A stretch of DNA of 64,000 bases, taken from positions 186,001 to 250,000 of the forward strand of contig NZ_QLUV01000002.1 in assembly GCF_003286075.1 (NCBI RefSeq), written 5' to 3'. The notes beneath the pieces were generated by a model, which was given only the letters and a program-made list of their open reading frames with translations, made no database searches and was not told where the DNA came from. Of the stretch, positions 32,406-41,115 are shown one piece after another (position 1 is the first letter of the stretch; each line of letters starts with the position of its first letter). A program made the translations under genes and the position numbers. This DNA comes from Paracoccus endophyticus. Lineage in GTDB: Bacteria > Pseudomonadota > Alphaproteobacteria > Rhodobacterales > Rhodobacteraceae.

Positions 32406-32644
32406 GCCTTCTCCTGACTGCAAAAGGGCCAGGATGCCGGCGCCTTGTCGGGGTGATAACGAGGCCGTGACGGATTGGTTGCAAGCCGGAACATATGTTA
32501 TGAGATTGCGTCGCTTAGGTGCCACATCTGGCGCATCGGAGCCCCGGCCCGCGGGCGGTTCGCGGCACCCGCGACACCCGGCCGCGCCCGCGGGCCTGCC
32601 GCCGGATGCTTGCGCGGGCCGCCGCTTTGCGCTTTGCCTGCGCC
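32406..32644. promoter_or_regulatory. Divergent promoter region of the glycosyl operon, with palindrome
   Basis: This 239-bp gap separates the operon from a divergent aminotransferase gene. About 32450-32515 is the AT-richer part. It contains the 10-bp palindrome AACATATGTT at 32490-32499, a plausible operator. For the operon, TTGCAA on the minus strand (at about 32479-32484) is followed 18 bases on by GTTATC, a weak -35/-10 pair. Nothing gene-like is seen. Confidence 0.45.
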
Positions 32645-33742
32645 ATGACCCCACGCCTTGCGCCCATCCCCGCCAGCCTGCTCGACGCGGTCCCCTTCGT
32701 CGGCCCCGAGACGCTGGAGCGTCAGCGCGGCGCGCCGTTCCGCGCGCGGCTGGGTGCGAACGAGAATGGCTTCGGCCCGCCGCCGCACGCCGTGGCGGCG
32801 ATGCAGGCCGCCGCGGCCGAGGCCTGGAAATATGGCGATCCAACCAGCCACGACCTGCGGGCGGCGCTGGCGGCGCACCTGGGCTGCACCCCCGACCACC
32901 TGGTCGTGGGCGAGGGGATCGACGGGCTGCTGGGCCTGGCCGTGCGGCTGCTGGTCGGTCCCGGCGACAGGGTCGTGACCTCGCTGGGCGGCTATCCGAC
33001 GTTCGATTTCCACGTCGCGGGCTTTGGCGGCCTGCGCCACGCCGTTCCCTATCGCGACGACCGGCAGGACCCCGAGGGGCTGATCGACGCCGCCCGCGAC
33101 AGCGGCGCGCGGGTGATCTATCTGTGCAACCCCGACAACCCGATGGGCGGCTGGCACGCGCCCGCGGTGATCGAGGCGGCCGTGGCCGCGCTGCCCGACG
33201 GCTGCGTGCTGCTGCTGGACGAGGCCTATGCCGAGTTCGCCCCCGCGCTGCCGCGGATCGACCCCGACGACCCGCGCGTGCTGCGGTTCCGCACGTTTTC
33301 CAAGGCGTATGGCATGGCGGGCGCCCGGATCGGCCATGCGCTGGGCGCGCCGGACCTGATCCGGGCGTTCGGCCGGGTGCGCAACCATTTCGGCGTGAAC
33401 CGCATGGCGCAGGCGGGCGCGCTGGCGGCGCTGGACGATCCCGCGTGGCTGGCGCGCACCGTGGCGCAGGTCGCCGCCGCGCGCGACCGCATCGCCGTCA
33501 TCGCGCGCGACAACGGGCTGGACCCGCTGCCCTCGGCCACGAACTTCGTCAGCATCGACTGCGGCGGCAACGGCGCGCTGTCGCGCCGGGTGCTGGCCGG
33601 GCTGGCCGATCGCGGCGTCTTTGCGCGCATGCCCTGGGTCGCGCCCCAGGACCGCTGCATCCGCATCAGCTGCGGCCCCGACCCGGAACTTGACGCGCTG
33701 GCCGAGGCGCTGCCCGGCGCGCTGGCGGCGGCGCGGGGCTAG
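32645..33742 (+). CDS. PLP-dependent aminotransferase, HisC-like
   Basis: A 365-residue class I/II fold aminotransferase of the histidinol-phosphate branch. LGANENGFGPPP at the N-terminus, YLCNPDNPMGG, LLLDEAYAEF and the PLP-lysine motif TFSKAYGMAGARIG are all in place. It may act on histidinol phosphate or aromatic substrates. The his operon is not nearby, and an aromatic aminotransferase is already encoded at 18839-20023. ATG 32645 is chosen because upstream codons are Arg/Pro-rich and non-conserved. It converges on the SMR gene 28 bp away and diverges from the glycosyl operon. Confidence 0.85.
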   Translation: MTPRLAPIPASLLDAVPFVGPETLERQRGAPFRARLGANENGFGPPPHAVAAMQAAAAEAWKYGDPTSHDLRAALAAHLGCTPDHLVVGEGIDGLLGLAVRLLVGPGDRVVTSLGGYPTFDFHVAGFGGLRHAVPYRDDRQDPEGLIDAARDSGARVIYLCNPDNPMGGWHAPAVIEAAVAALPDGCVLLLDEAYAEFAPALPRIDPDDPRVLRFRTFSKAYGMAGARIGHALGAPDLIRAFGRVRNHFGVNRMAQAGALAALDDPAWLARTVAQVAAARDRIAVIARDNGLDPLPSATNFVSIDCGGNGALSRRVLAGLADRGVFARMPWVAPQDRCIRISCGPDPELDALAEALPGALAAARG

Positions 33743-33770
33743 CCCCGGTGGCGTCGGGTCCCGCCGCCCG

Positions 33771-34100
33771 TCAGTGCGGCACGGCCTGCGAGAACCCGTT
33801 GATGACGATCACCCCCGCCAGGATCAGCCCGATCCCGATCACCGCCGGCAGGTCGGGCGTCTGGCGGAACACGACGACGCCGATCCCCGCCGTCAGCACG
33901 ATGCCCAGCCCGCTCCACACCGCATAGGCCACGCCCAGGGGCACGTGGCGCAGCGCCTGGGACAGGAAATAGAACGACGCCAGATAGCACAGCGCCATGA
34001 TGACGGTCGGCAGCGGGCGGGTGAACTGCTGCGACAGCATCAGGAACGAGGTGGCGATCACCTCGAGGACGATGGCGATCATCAGGACGGCATAGGCCAT
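33771..34100 (-). CDS. Small multidrug resistance (SMR) family transporter
   Basis: A 109-residue four-helix inner-membrane protein. Glu13 in IAIVLEVIATS is the single membrane-embedded glutamate that SMR proteins use for proton/drug antiport (Glu14 in EmrE). WSGLGIVLTAGIGVVVFRQ is the loop and helix 3 signature. It is closer to the EmrE/QacE type than to the guanidinium exporter, but the substrate is uncertain. The gap to the upstream dapA gene is 29 bp on the same strand, so cotranscription is possible. Confidence 0.9.
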   Translation of the reverse strand: MAYAVLMIAIVLEVIATSFLMLSQQFTRPLPTVIMALCYLASFYFLSQALRHVPLGVAYAVWSGLGIVLTAGIGVVVFRQTPDLPAVIGIGLILAGVIVINGFSQAVPH

Positions 34101-34129
34101 GGCCACGGTCCCGCCCCCCTGCGCCGCGG

Positions 34130-35011
34130 TCAGATCAGCCCGGCGTGGGCCAGGGCGGCATCGATGCGGCTGCGCACGCCCGCCGACAGCGGCGTCAGCG
34201 GCAGCCGCACGGTTTCGCCGCACAGCCCGTTGCCCAGCCGCGACAGCCCGTATTTCGCCCCGACCAGCCCCGGTTCCAGGAAGATGGCGACATGCAGCGG
34301 CATCAGCCGGTCCTGCAGGGCCAGGGCCGTGGCATAGTCGCCGCGCAGGCAGGCCTCCTGCATTTGGGCGCACAGGGCGGGCGCCACGTTGGCCGTGACC
34401 GAGATGCAGCCGACCCCGCCTTGCGCGTTGAAGCCGTGCGCCGTCGCGTCCTCGCCCGACAGCTGGATGAAATCGGGGCCGCAGGTGATGCGCTGGAAGC
34501 AGACCCGCTCCAGCTTGCCGGTGGCGTCCTTGACGCCCGCGATGCGCGGCAGCTGCGCCAGCTCGCCCATCGTCTCGGGCGTCATGTCCACGACCGACCG
34601 GCCGGGGATGTTGTAGATGATGATCGGCAGGTCGGTGGCGTCGTGGACGGCGGTGAAATGGGCGATCAGCCCGGCCTGCGTCGGCTTGTTGTAATAGGGG
34701 GTCACGACCAGGACGCCGTCGGCGCCCACCTCTTGTGCGTGGCGGGCAAGGCCGATCGCCTCGGCCGTGGCGTTCGACCCGGCCCCGGCGATCACCGGCA
34801 CGCGCCCCGCGGCCACGCGGACGACCTCCTCGACCACCCGGCGATGCTCATCATGGCTCAGCGTCGGGCTTTCGCCGGTGGTGCCGACGGGGACCAGGCC
34901 GTGGCTGCCCTGTTCGATCTGCCATTCGACCAGGCGTTCCAGCGCGGCCAGATCGACGGCGCCATCGGCCGTCATCGGCGTGACCAGCGCGGGCATGGAA
35001 CCTTTGAACAT
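34130..35011 (-). CDS. dapA: 4-hydroxy-tetrahydrodipicolinate synthase
   Basis: A 293-residue TIM-barrel aldolase that condenses pyruvate with aspartate semialdehyde in lysine and meso-diaminopimelate synthesis. [10 protein letters not shown] at the pyruvate site, the Tyr of [16 protein letters not shown] and the Schiff-base lysine in AGVKDATGK are present. The length and start are normal. It diverges from the lytic transglycosylase gene across 114 bp, which puts two peptidoglycan-related genes side by side. Confidence 0.95.
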   Translation of the reverse strand: MFKGSMPALVTPMTADGAVDLAALERLVEWQIEQGSHGLVPVGTTGESPTLSHDEHRRVVEEVVRVAAGRVPVIAGAGSNATAEAIGLARHAQEVGADGVLVVTPYYNKPTQAGLIAHFTAVHDATDLPIIIYNIPGRSVVDMTPETMGELAQLPRIAGVKDATGKLERVCFQRITCGPDFIQLSGEDATAHGFNAQGGVGCISVTANVAPALCAQMQEACLRGDYATALALQDRLMPLHVAIFLEPGLVGAKYGLSRLGNGLCGETVRLPLTPLSAGVRSRIDAALAHAGLI

Positions 35012-35125
35012 GGGGGCGTCCTGACAGCTTGTTTGGGGCGGCATACAACCGCAGACCGGTGTTGCCAAGCAGGCCTGCCGAGGATGTGAGTTGCCGCAGC
35101 CCGCGCCTGCCCCCAGATTGCGCGC

Positions 35126-37552
35126 ATGAGGCGCATCCGTCCGACCCTGACCGCCTGGCTGACCGCCGTGGCGCTGACCCTGCCGGTCATGGCCGGGGCC
35201 GAGGATGCGTCGGCGCTGCGCCGCGCGCTTGCCGCGGCCGAGGCGCGGGACTGGACGGCCGCCGCCGCCGCTGCGGCGCAGTCGGGCCCGATCGCCGCGG
35301 ACCTGATCGCCTGGCAGCAGTTGCGCGCGGGCCATGGCACCTGGGCGCACTACAGCGACTTTGCCGCCCGCAACCCCGGCTGGCCGGGGCTGGAGCTGCT
35401 GTTCGAGCGCGGCGAGGCGCGGATGGACCCAGCCCCGCCCGCGGCCGAGGTGCTGGCCTGGTTCGGCAGCCGGCGCCCGCAGACGCTGACCGGCGCGCGG
35501 GCGCTGTTCGCCGCGCTGGAGGGGCCCGCGCGCGCGGCGGCCGTCGCCGATTTCTGGACCCATACCGCGCTGGAGCCCGCCGACGAGGCCGCCTTCCTTG
35601 CCGCCTGGGGCCCCGAGGTCGCGCCGCACCATGCCGCCCGCCTGCGGACGCTGCTGGATGCGGGGGAATGGGCGCCTGCGGAACGGATGCTGGCCCTTGT
35701 GCCCGGGCCGGATGCCGATCTGGCCCGCGCGCGGATCGCCGTGCAGGCGCGCCGCACGGGCGTCGATGCGCTGATCCTGGCCTTGCCCGCGGCCCTGCGC
35801 GAGGACGCGGGCCTGGCGATGGACCGTTTCCGCTGGCGCCTTGCGGTCAAGCAGCGCGACGCCGCGCGGGCGCTGATGCTGGACCGCTCGACATCGGCCG
35901 AGGCGCTGCGCGATCCCGCGCGTTGGGCGGACGCGCGCCGCGACTTTGCCCGCGCCGCGTTGCGGGCGGGCGACTGGGCGCTGGCCGAACGGCTGGCCGC
36001 CGGGCATTTCCTGCCGGGCGGAGAGGACGCGGTCGATCTGGACTGGCTGGCCGGCTATGCGGCGCTGCGCGCAGGCGCCGCCGACCGCGCGGCCGCGCAT
36101 TTCGCCCGGCTGCCCGACCGCGACAGCGGCCCCATCACCCTGTCGCGGGCGCATTACTGGCGCGGCCGCGCGGCCGAGGCGGCGGGCGACACCGCCGCCG
36201 CCGATGCGGCCTTTGCCCGCGCGGCGGTGCATCAGTCCGCCTTTTACGGCCAGCTTGCCGCCGAACGCACCGGCGCGCGGATGACCCCCGCCCTGGCCGT
36301 GCCGGGTCGGGCGGTCGAGACGCTGCCCGACTGGCGCGGCGCGGCGCTGCTGGACCACCGCGTGTTCCAGGCGGGCATCTGGCTGGTGGCGGCCGGCCAG
36401 CCGCAGCAGGCGCAGCGGTTTTTCCTGCATCTGGCCGAAACCGCCGCGCACGAGGACATCGCCCGCATGGCGCGGCTGATGCTGGAGCTGCACCGCCCCT
36501 GGGACGCGCTGCGTCTGGCCAAGGCCGCGGCGGCCAAGGGCGGCATCTATCCCGCCGCCTATTTCCCGCTGACCGGGCTCGAGGACGCGGACCTGCGTCT
36601 GCCGCCCGAGCTGGTGCTGTCGATCGCGCGCCGGGAAAGCGAGTTCAACCACACCGTCGGCAGCCCGGCCGGCGCCCTGGGGCTGATGCAGGTGATGCCC
36701 GACACCGCCCGGCAGATGGCCCGCCAGCTGGGCGAGCCCTTTGACCTTGCCCGGCTGACGACCGACGCCGCCTATAACGCGCGGCTGGGGGCGGCCTATC
36801 TGGACGGGCTGCGGGCGCGGTTCGGCCCTTCGGTCGCCCTGGTCGCGGCCGGATACAACGCCGGTCCCGGACGTCCGGCGCGCTGGCTGCGCGATTTCGG
36901 CGACCTGCGGCGCACCGGGCAGGGCGCGGCCGATCCGGTGGACTGGGTCGAGATGATCCCGTTCGACGAGACCCGGACCTATGTGATGCGGGTGGCGGAA
37001 TCACTGCCGATGTACCGGGCGCGGATCGCGGGGCACCCGGTGCCCGTCGTGCCCAGCTGGGATCTGCGCGGGGGCGGCCTGATGCCGCCGCCCCGCATCT
37101 CGCCTCTGGTGCTGGCGCTGTCGGACCGGCCCCGCGCGACGCCCGCCTGGCTGGTCGCCCGCGCCGCGGCCATCAAGGCCGAGGAGGAGGCGAGGCTTAA
37201 GCGCGGGGCCGCGGCCGCCGCCGCAAGCGCGACCCTTGCGCCGCCCGCAGCGGGCGTGCGTCAGGCCGGCGACCCCGGCGCTGACCCGCGGCCGGGCGTG
37301 CCGGGCGCGGCCGCGGTCCTGCCCGATGCGGCCCGCCTGCCCGGCTCCGGCGATGCCGCAATCGCGCCGGCGGACCCACGGCCGGCCGGACGGACCGCCG
37401 CGGTCCAGGCCGATGAGGGGGGCAGGAAAGCCCCCGATCCAAGGGCGCTGGCCGATGGTGGGCTGGATGCGGGACCGTGGCCCGCCGCGCCGATCCTGCG
37501 GCTGGGTCCGGGCGGCTATGCCCTGCCGCAGCCGCCCGCCGCCACGCCCTAG
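35126..37552 (+). CDS. Soluble lytic transglycosylase (SLT domain)
   Basis: An 808-residue periplasmic murein hydrolase. A signal peptide covers residues 1-25 and ends near VMAGA. A long alpha-helical, Ala-rich superhelix (about 30-480) is followed by the SLT catalytic domain at ~490-625, with the catalytic Glu504 in ARRESEFN, then [14 protein letters not shown] and YNAGPGRP. It cleaves peptidoglycan to 1,6-anhydro ends. After ~640 there is a Pro/Ala/Asp-rich tail of about 165 residues absent from typical Slt proteins of ~620-660 residues. The gene ends 107 bp before suhB. Confidence 0.92.
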   Translation: MRRIRPTLTAWLTAVALTLPVMAGAEDASALRRALAAAEARDWTAAAAAAAQSGPIAADLIAWQQLRAGHGTWAHYSDFAARNPGWPGLELLFERGEARMDPAPPAAEVLAWFGSRRPQTLTGARALFAALEGPARAAAVADFWTHTALEPADEAAFLAAWGPEVAPHHAARLRTLLDAGEWAPAERMLALVPGPDADLARARIAVQARRTGVDALILALPAALREDAGLAMDRFRWRLAVKQRDAARALMLDRSTSAEALRDPARWADARRDFARAALRAGDWALAERLAAGHFLPGGEDAVDLDWLAGYAALRAGAADRAAAHFARLPDRDSGPITLSRAHYWRGRAAEAAGDTAAADAAFARAAVHQSAFYGQLAAERTGARMTPALAVPGRAVETLPDWRGAALLDHRVFQAGIWLVAAGQPQQAQRFFLHLAETAAHEDIARMARLMLELHRPWDALRLAKAAAAKGGIYPAAYFPLTGLEDADLRLPPELVLSIARRESEFNHTVGSPAGALGLMQVMPDTARQMARQLGEPFDLARLTTDAAYNARLGAAYLDGLRARFGPSVALVAAGYNAGPGRPARWLRDFGDLRRTGQGAADPVDWVEMIPFDETRTYVMRVAESLPMYRARIAGHPVPVVPSWDLRGGGLMPPPRISPLVLALSDRPRATPAWLVARAAAIKAEEEARLKRGAAAAAASATLAPPAAGVRQAGDPGADPRPGVPGAAAVLPDAARLPGSGDAAIAPADPRPAGRTAAVQADEGGRKAPDPRALADGGLDAGPWPAAPILRLGPGGYALPQPPAATP

Positions 37553-37563
37553 GCCCCGGCGCG

Positions 37564-37607
37564 GACGCGCCTCGCGCCCGCAACGCCGCGACGCGCCTCG
37601 CGCCCGC
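37564..37607. repeat. 18-bp direct repeat, two copies
   Basis: The identical 18-mer GACGCGCCTCGCGCCCGC occurs at 37564-37581 and 37590-37607, separated by 8 bp, between the convergent slt and suhB genes. Confidence 0.7.
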
Positions 37608-37659
37608 GCCTCAACGGCGGCTTTGCGGGACCAGCGTTCCGCGGATGCTGCCCCACGCG

Positions 37660-38454
37660 TCAGTCGCGGGTGCGCACGATCCCGGCGAAGGCGTCGAACA
37701 GCACGGCGTTCGCGGCGACCAGTTCCGAGGCGTCGGCCACCGGCCCGTCATGACCGGCGCGCAGCGGCTCGACAAAGCCGCCGGCCTCCTTGACCAGCAG
37801 GATGCCCGCGGCCACGTCCCAGGCCTGGATGCCGCGTTCCCAGTATCCGTCGAACCGCCCCGCCGCGACATAGGCCAGGTCCAGCGACGCGGCGCCCCAG
37901 CGCCGCACCCCGGCCGTCACCGGCATCAGCCGCGCCAGGTCCTTCAGCGTCGCGGGCAGCGTGCCGCGCCCGCCGAAGGGGACGCCGGTGGCAAAGATCG
38001 ACGCCGACAGGTCGCGCCGGCCCGACACCCGCAGGCGGCGGTCGTTCATGAAGGCGCCCTCGCCGCGCTCGGCGAAGAACAGCTCGTCCTTGGCGGGGTC
38101 GAAGACGACGGCGGCGACGATGTCGCCCTTGTGCTCCAGCGCGATGCTGACCGCCCAGTGCGGCAGCCCGTGCAGATAGTTGGTCGTGCCGTCCAGCGGA
38201 TCGACGATCCAGCGCCGGGTCGGGTCCTCGCCGGCCTGGGTGCCGGTTTCCTCGCCGCACCAGCCATAGGTCGGGCGCGCGCCGCGCAGCTCTTCCTTGA
38301 TGATGCGCTCGGCCTCGCGGTCGGCGCGGGTGACGAAATCGCCGGCCCCCTTGACGGAAACCTGCAGGTTCTCGACTTCGCGGAAGTCCTTGACCAGGCT
38401 GCGGCCCGCCTTGCGCGCCGCCTTGATCATCACGTTCAGATTGGCGCTGGCCAT
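37660..38454 (-). CDS. suhB: Inositol monophosphatase family protein
   Basis: A 264-residue lithium-sensitive phosphatase-fold protein. The metal-binding motif DPLDGTTNYLHG lies near residue 85, the preceding glutamates appear as WCGEETG, and the second motif WDVAAGILLV near 215. In bacteria SuhB-type proteins dephosphorylate inositol-1-phosphate or related sugars and can act in rRNA transcription antitermination. Length and start are normal. Nearby genes on this strand (DUF4126, metR) show no clear link. Confidence 0.9.
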   Translation of the reverse strand: MASANLNVMIKAARKAGRSLVKDFREVENLQVSVKGAGDFVTRADREAERIIKEELRGARPTYGWCGEETGTQAGEDPTRRWIVDPLDGTTNYLHGLPHWAVSIALEHKGDIVAAVVFDPAKDELFFAERGEGAFMNDRRLRVSGRRDLSASIFATGVPFGGRGTLPATLKDLARLMPVTAGVRRWGAASLDLAYVAAGRFDGYWERGIQAWDVAAGILLVKEAGGFVEPLRAGHDGPVADASELVAANAVLFDAFAGIVRTRD

Positions 38455-38549
38455 GGTGGGTGTCCTTTGTCGGGGCAGGCCCGTTTAGGCCGGTCGCCGC
38501 CGAAAGTGAAGCGGCTGCGCGGCCAAGGGCCTTGCGCGCCGCCGCCCCC

Positions 38550-39011
38550 TCAGTCCCGGGCGGCCCGCAGCCCCGCCACGATCGCCACGGCGCCCGCGAG
38601 GGCCAGCGCGTCCTCGGCCAGGCCTGTGGGCGTCTGGCCGTGATCCTGCATCGCGGCCATCCGCGCCCGCCAGCCGGGATAGGACGCCGCGACCGCCGTG
38701 ATCCCCCCGACCGCCGCGCCGTTCCAGAACTGCCCGCGCGGGGCCAGCGCACCGCCCGCAAGCCCCGCCACGATGAACCGCGCGGCCAGCCCCAAGGGGA
38801 CGATCCGGTCGGGCGCGGTCTTCATCTTGTCGCCGGCCATCTCGGCCAGCGCCAGCGCCACGGTGCCTGTCGCGACGGCCGGGTGCCGCAGGATGCCGGG
38901 CGCGGCGCAGTCGCGCGGCAGGTCGCCCCGCGCGGCGGCGACCGCGACCGCCGCCAGCGGCGTCATGGATCGCTGGCCGCCGACAAGGCCCATGAGGAAC
39001 GAGGCGAGCAT
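38550..39011 (-). CDS. DUF4126-like membrane protein
   Basis: A 153-residue Ala/Gly-rich protein with several hydrophobic stretches, starting MLASFLMGLVGGQRSMTPLA. This opening, with a Gly-Gly-Gln-Arg turn followed by T-P-L-A, is what I associate with DUF4126. GQFWNGAAVGG and a final membrane helix near residues 130-150 follow. The function of the family is unknown. The open frame reaches farther upstream, but the conserved part starts at 39011. It lies between metR and suhB on the same strand. Confidence 0.72.
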   Translation of the reverse strand: MLASFLMGLVGGQRSMTPLAAVAVAAARGDLPRDCAAPGILRHPAVATGTVALALAEMAGDKMKTAPDRIVPLGLAARFIVAGLAGGALAPRGQFWNGAAVGGITAVAASYPGWRARMAAMQDHGQTPTGLAEDALALAGAVAIVAGLRAARD

Positions 39012-39091
39012 GGTGTGTTTCCCCTGACGGTTCGGGACGGGAACGCCCCGGCCCGGCGGTCCGGTTCCCCAAATCGCGCCGCCGCGTCCGG

Positions 39092-39979
39092 TCATCGCGC
39101 CTCGCGCGCCAGCCGCAGCATGTCCTGCATGAAGGGCAGGCCGCGGTCTTCCTCGCGCAGCGCGGCGTAGAGGCGTCGGGTCACGCCGCTGCGCCCCAGA
39201 GGCCGCGTCACCAGATCGGGGTTGCCCGCCTCGCGCGCCAGCACCCAGTCGGGCAGCACCGACACCCCGCGGCCCGAGGCGACCAGCAGCAGGATCACGT
39301 CTGTCAGCTCGATCTCGCGCACCACGGCGGGGCGCACCCCGGCGGGTCCCAGGAAATGCGAGAACACGTCAAGCCGCGCCCGGTCCATCGGATAGGTGAT
39401 CAGCGTCTCGGTCGCGAGGTCGGCGGGCTCGGCGAAATCGCGGCCCGCCAGGGGATGAGAGGACGGCACCACCAGCAGCGGGTGATAATCGAACAGCGGC
39501 TCGAACGCGATGCCCGCCAGGTCCTCGGGGTCGGACGAGACGACCAGATCGGCCTCGCCCCGCATCAGCGCGGGCAGGGCGGTAAAGGCCAGGCCCGCGC
39601 GCACGTCGATGTCGACCTGCGGCCAGACATGGCGGAACGCGTCCAGCGCCGGCAGCAGCCAGTTGAAGCAGGCGTGGCATTCCATGGCGATGTGCATCCG
39701 TCCGACGCGCCCCTGGGTCACGCCGCGCATCTCGGATTCCGCCGCCTCGACCAGCGGCAGCACCTGGCGGGCCAGCGCCAGCAGGCGCAGCCCGGCGGGG
39801 GACAGGCGCATCGGCTTGGTCTGGCGCAGAAACAGCGCGGTGCCGGCCTGATCCTCCAGCGCGCGGACCTGGTGGGACAGGGCCGACTGGGTGATGTTCA
39901 GCACCTCGGCCGCGCGGGCCAGACCGCCCATGTCATGGATGGCGCGGATGGTCCGCAGATGGCGCAGTTCCAGATGCAT
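39092..39979 (-). CDS. metR: LysR-type regulator MetR
   Basis: A 295-residue LysR-family regulator. The N-terminal winged helix includes LARAAEVLNITQSALSHQVRALE with the recognition helix at ~28-45. The effector domain matches E. coli MetR in order, including AMECHACFNWLLPAL, VVSSDPEDL and LITYPMDRARLDVFSHFL. MetR uses homocysteine as coactivator of methionine genes. It is divergent from metF across 87 bp that hold two MetR-like boxes, so it probably controls metF and itself. Confidence 0.9.
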   Translation of the reverse strand: MHLELRHLRTIRAIHDMGGLARAAEVLNITQSALSHQVRALEDQAGTALFLRQTKPMRLSPAGLRLLALARQVLPLVEAAESEMRGVTQGRVGRMHIAMECHACFNWLLPALDAFRHVWPQVDIDVRAGLAFTALPALMRGEADLVVSSDPEDLAGIAFEPLFDYHPLLVVPSSHPLAGRDFAEPADLATETLITYPMDRARLDVFSHFLGPAGVRPAVVREIELTDVILLLVASGRGVSVLPDWVLAREAGNPDLVTRPLGRSGVTRRLYAALREEDRGLPFMQDMLRLAREAR

Positions 39980-39981
39980 GA

Positions 39982-40025
39982 TGAGCCGCGCTCATGGTCT
40001 AGTTGAACAAGATGAATTTGTTTCA
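39982..40025. promoter_or_regulatory. Two MetR-type operator boxes in the metR-metF gap
   Basis: TGAA-TTTGT-TTCA at 40013-40025 is a perfect copy of the known MetR consensus TGAAN5TTCA. TGAG-CCGCG-CTCA at 39982-39994 is a second, variant palindrome (arms extend to ATGAGC/GCTCAT). Their centres are 31 bp apart, close to three helical turns, so bound dimers would face the same side. The variant box starts 3 bp upstream of the metR start codon and could allow autoregulation. Confidence 0.75.
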
Positions 40026-40066
40026 CGCTCGCCCTCGTGGCACAAGGCCTGCGAAAGGAACCTTCC

Positions 40067-40924
40067 ATGTCCGCACCTGCCGTCAGCTTCGAGTTCTTTC
40101 CGCCCAAGACGCTGGACCAGTCGTTCCGGCTGTGGGAAACGGCGCGCGCGCTGGCCCCGCTGGGGCCGGACTTCGTGTCCGTGACCTATGGCGCGGGCGG
40201 CACCACCCGGCAACTGACGCACGAGGCGGTGACGGCGCTGGCGGGCCATTACGGGCTGAACGTCGCCGCCCACCTGACCTGCGTGGACGCGACCCGCGAC
40301 GAGACGATGGCCATCGTGGAGGCCTATGCGGACGCCGGCGTGACCGAGATCGTGGCCCTGCGCGGCGACGCCCCGCAGGGGGCCGACCGCTTCGAGGCGC
40401 ATCCGCAGGGCTTTGCCAGCTCGGTCGAGCTGATCGCGGCCATCGCGGCGCGCGGCGGGTTCACCATCCGCTGCGGAGCCTATCCCGAGCCGCACCCCGA
40501 CAGCCCCGACGGTCACGCCGACGTGACCTGGCTCAAGCGCAAGGTCGATGCCGGGGCAAGCGGGGCGATCACCCAGTTCTTCTTCGACGCCGACACGTTC
40601 TTTCGCTTTCGCGACGCCTGCGCGGCGGCGGGCATCACAGCGCCCATCCGGCCCGGCATCCTGCCGATCCAGGGCTGGGCGGGCGCCAAGCGATTCGCCG
40701 CGCGCTGCGGCACCAGCGTGCCCGGCTGGGCCGAGGCGGCGTTCGCCGCCGCCGGTCCCCAGGGGGAACGCGCGCTGGCCCGCGACCTGGCGATCACGCT
40801 GTGCCAGGACCTGATCGCCGGCGGGGTGGACGGGCTGCATTTCTATACGCTGAACCGCCCCGAGCTGACCGCCGAGGTCTGCGCCGCGCTGGGCGTCACC
40901 GCGCGCGAGGCGGTCGCCGCCTGA
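40067..40924 (+). CDS. metF: Methylenetetrahydrofolate reductase
   Basis: A 285-residue FAD-dependent TIM-barrel enzyme. It makes 5-methyltetrahydrofolate, the methyl donor for methionine synthase. FEFFPPKT at the N-terminus, the catalytic glutamate region VTYGAGGTT, ALRGD, and the FAD-site GAYPEPHP and TQFFFDADTFFRF are present. ATG 40067 follows AAAGGAA. An in-frame GTG ten codons upstream is less likely. The divergent metR and the boxes between them indicate activation by MetR with homocysteine. A hairpin follows 24 bp after the stop. Confidence 0.95.
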   Translation: MSAPAVSFEFFPPKTLDQSFRLWETARALAPLGPDFVSVTYGAGGTTRQLTHEAVTALAGHYGLNVAAHLTCVDATRDETMAIVEAYADAGVTEIVALRGDAPQGADRFEAHPQGFASSVELIAAIAARGGFTIRCGAYPEPHPDSPDGHADVTWLKRKVDAGASGAITQFFFDADTFFRFRDACAAAGITAPIRPGILPIQGWAGAKRFAARCGTSVPGWAEAAFAAAGPQGERALARDLAITLCQDLIAGGVDGLHFYTLNRPELTAEVCAALGVTAREAVAA

Positions 40925-40948
40925 GGCCCGCATGCCCCGGCCTGCACC

Positions 40949-40970
40949 GCCCCGGCCGGCGCGCCGGGGC
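40949..40970 (+). terminator. Candidate metF terminator hairpin
   Basis: GCCCCGGC (40949-40956) pairs with GCCGGGGC (40963-40970) across a 6-base loop, 24 bp after the metF stop. A mildly T-rich stretch (CTTCGTCTTT) begins a few bases later. No gene is seen in the rest of the gap to 41115. Confidence 0.5.
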
Positions 40971-41115
40971 CGCTGATCTTCGTCTTTGCCGCGGGCGCCA
41001 TGACCGGGCCTTGCATCGCGGTGGCGTTGTCGTCGCGGGACGACCGCCGGCACCGGGCCGAGCCTTGGGCGGCCGCGCCCCCGGCGACGCCGCTGCGACC
41101 GCGCAAGGCTCGCGG

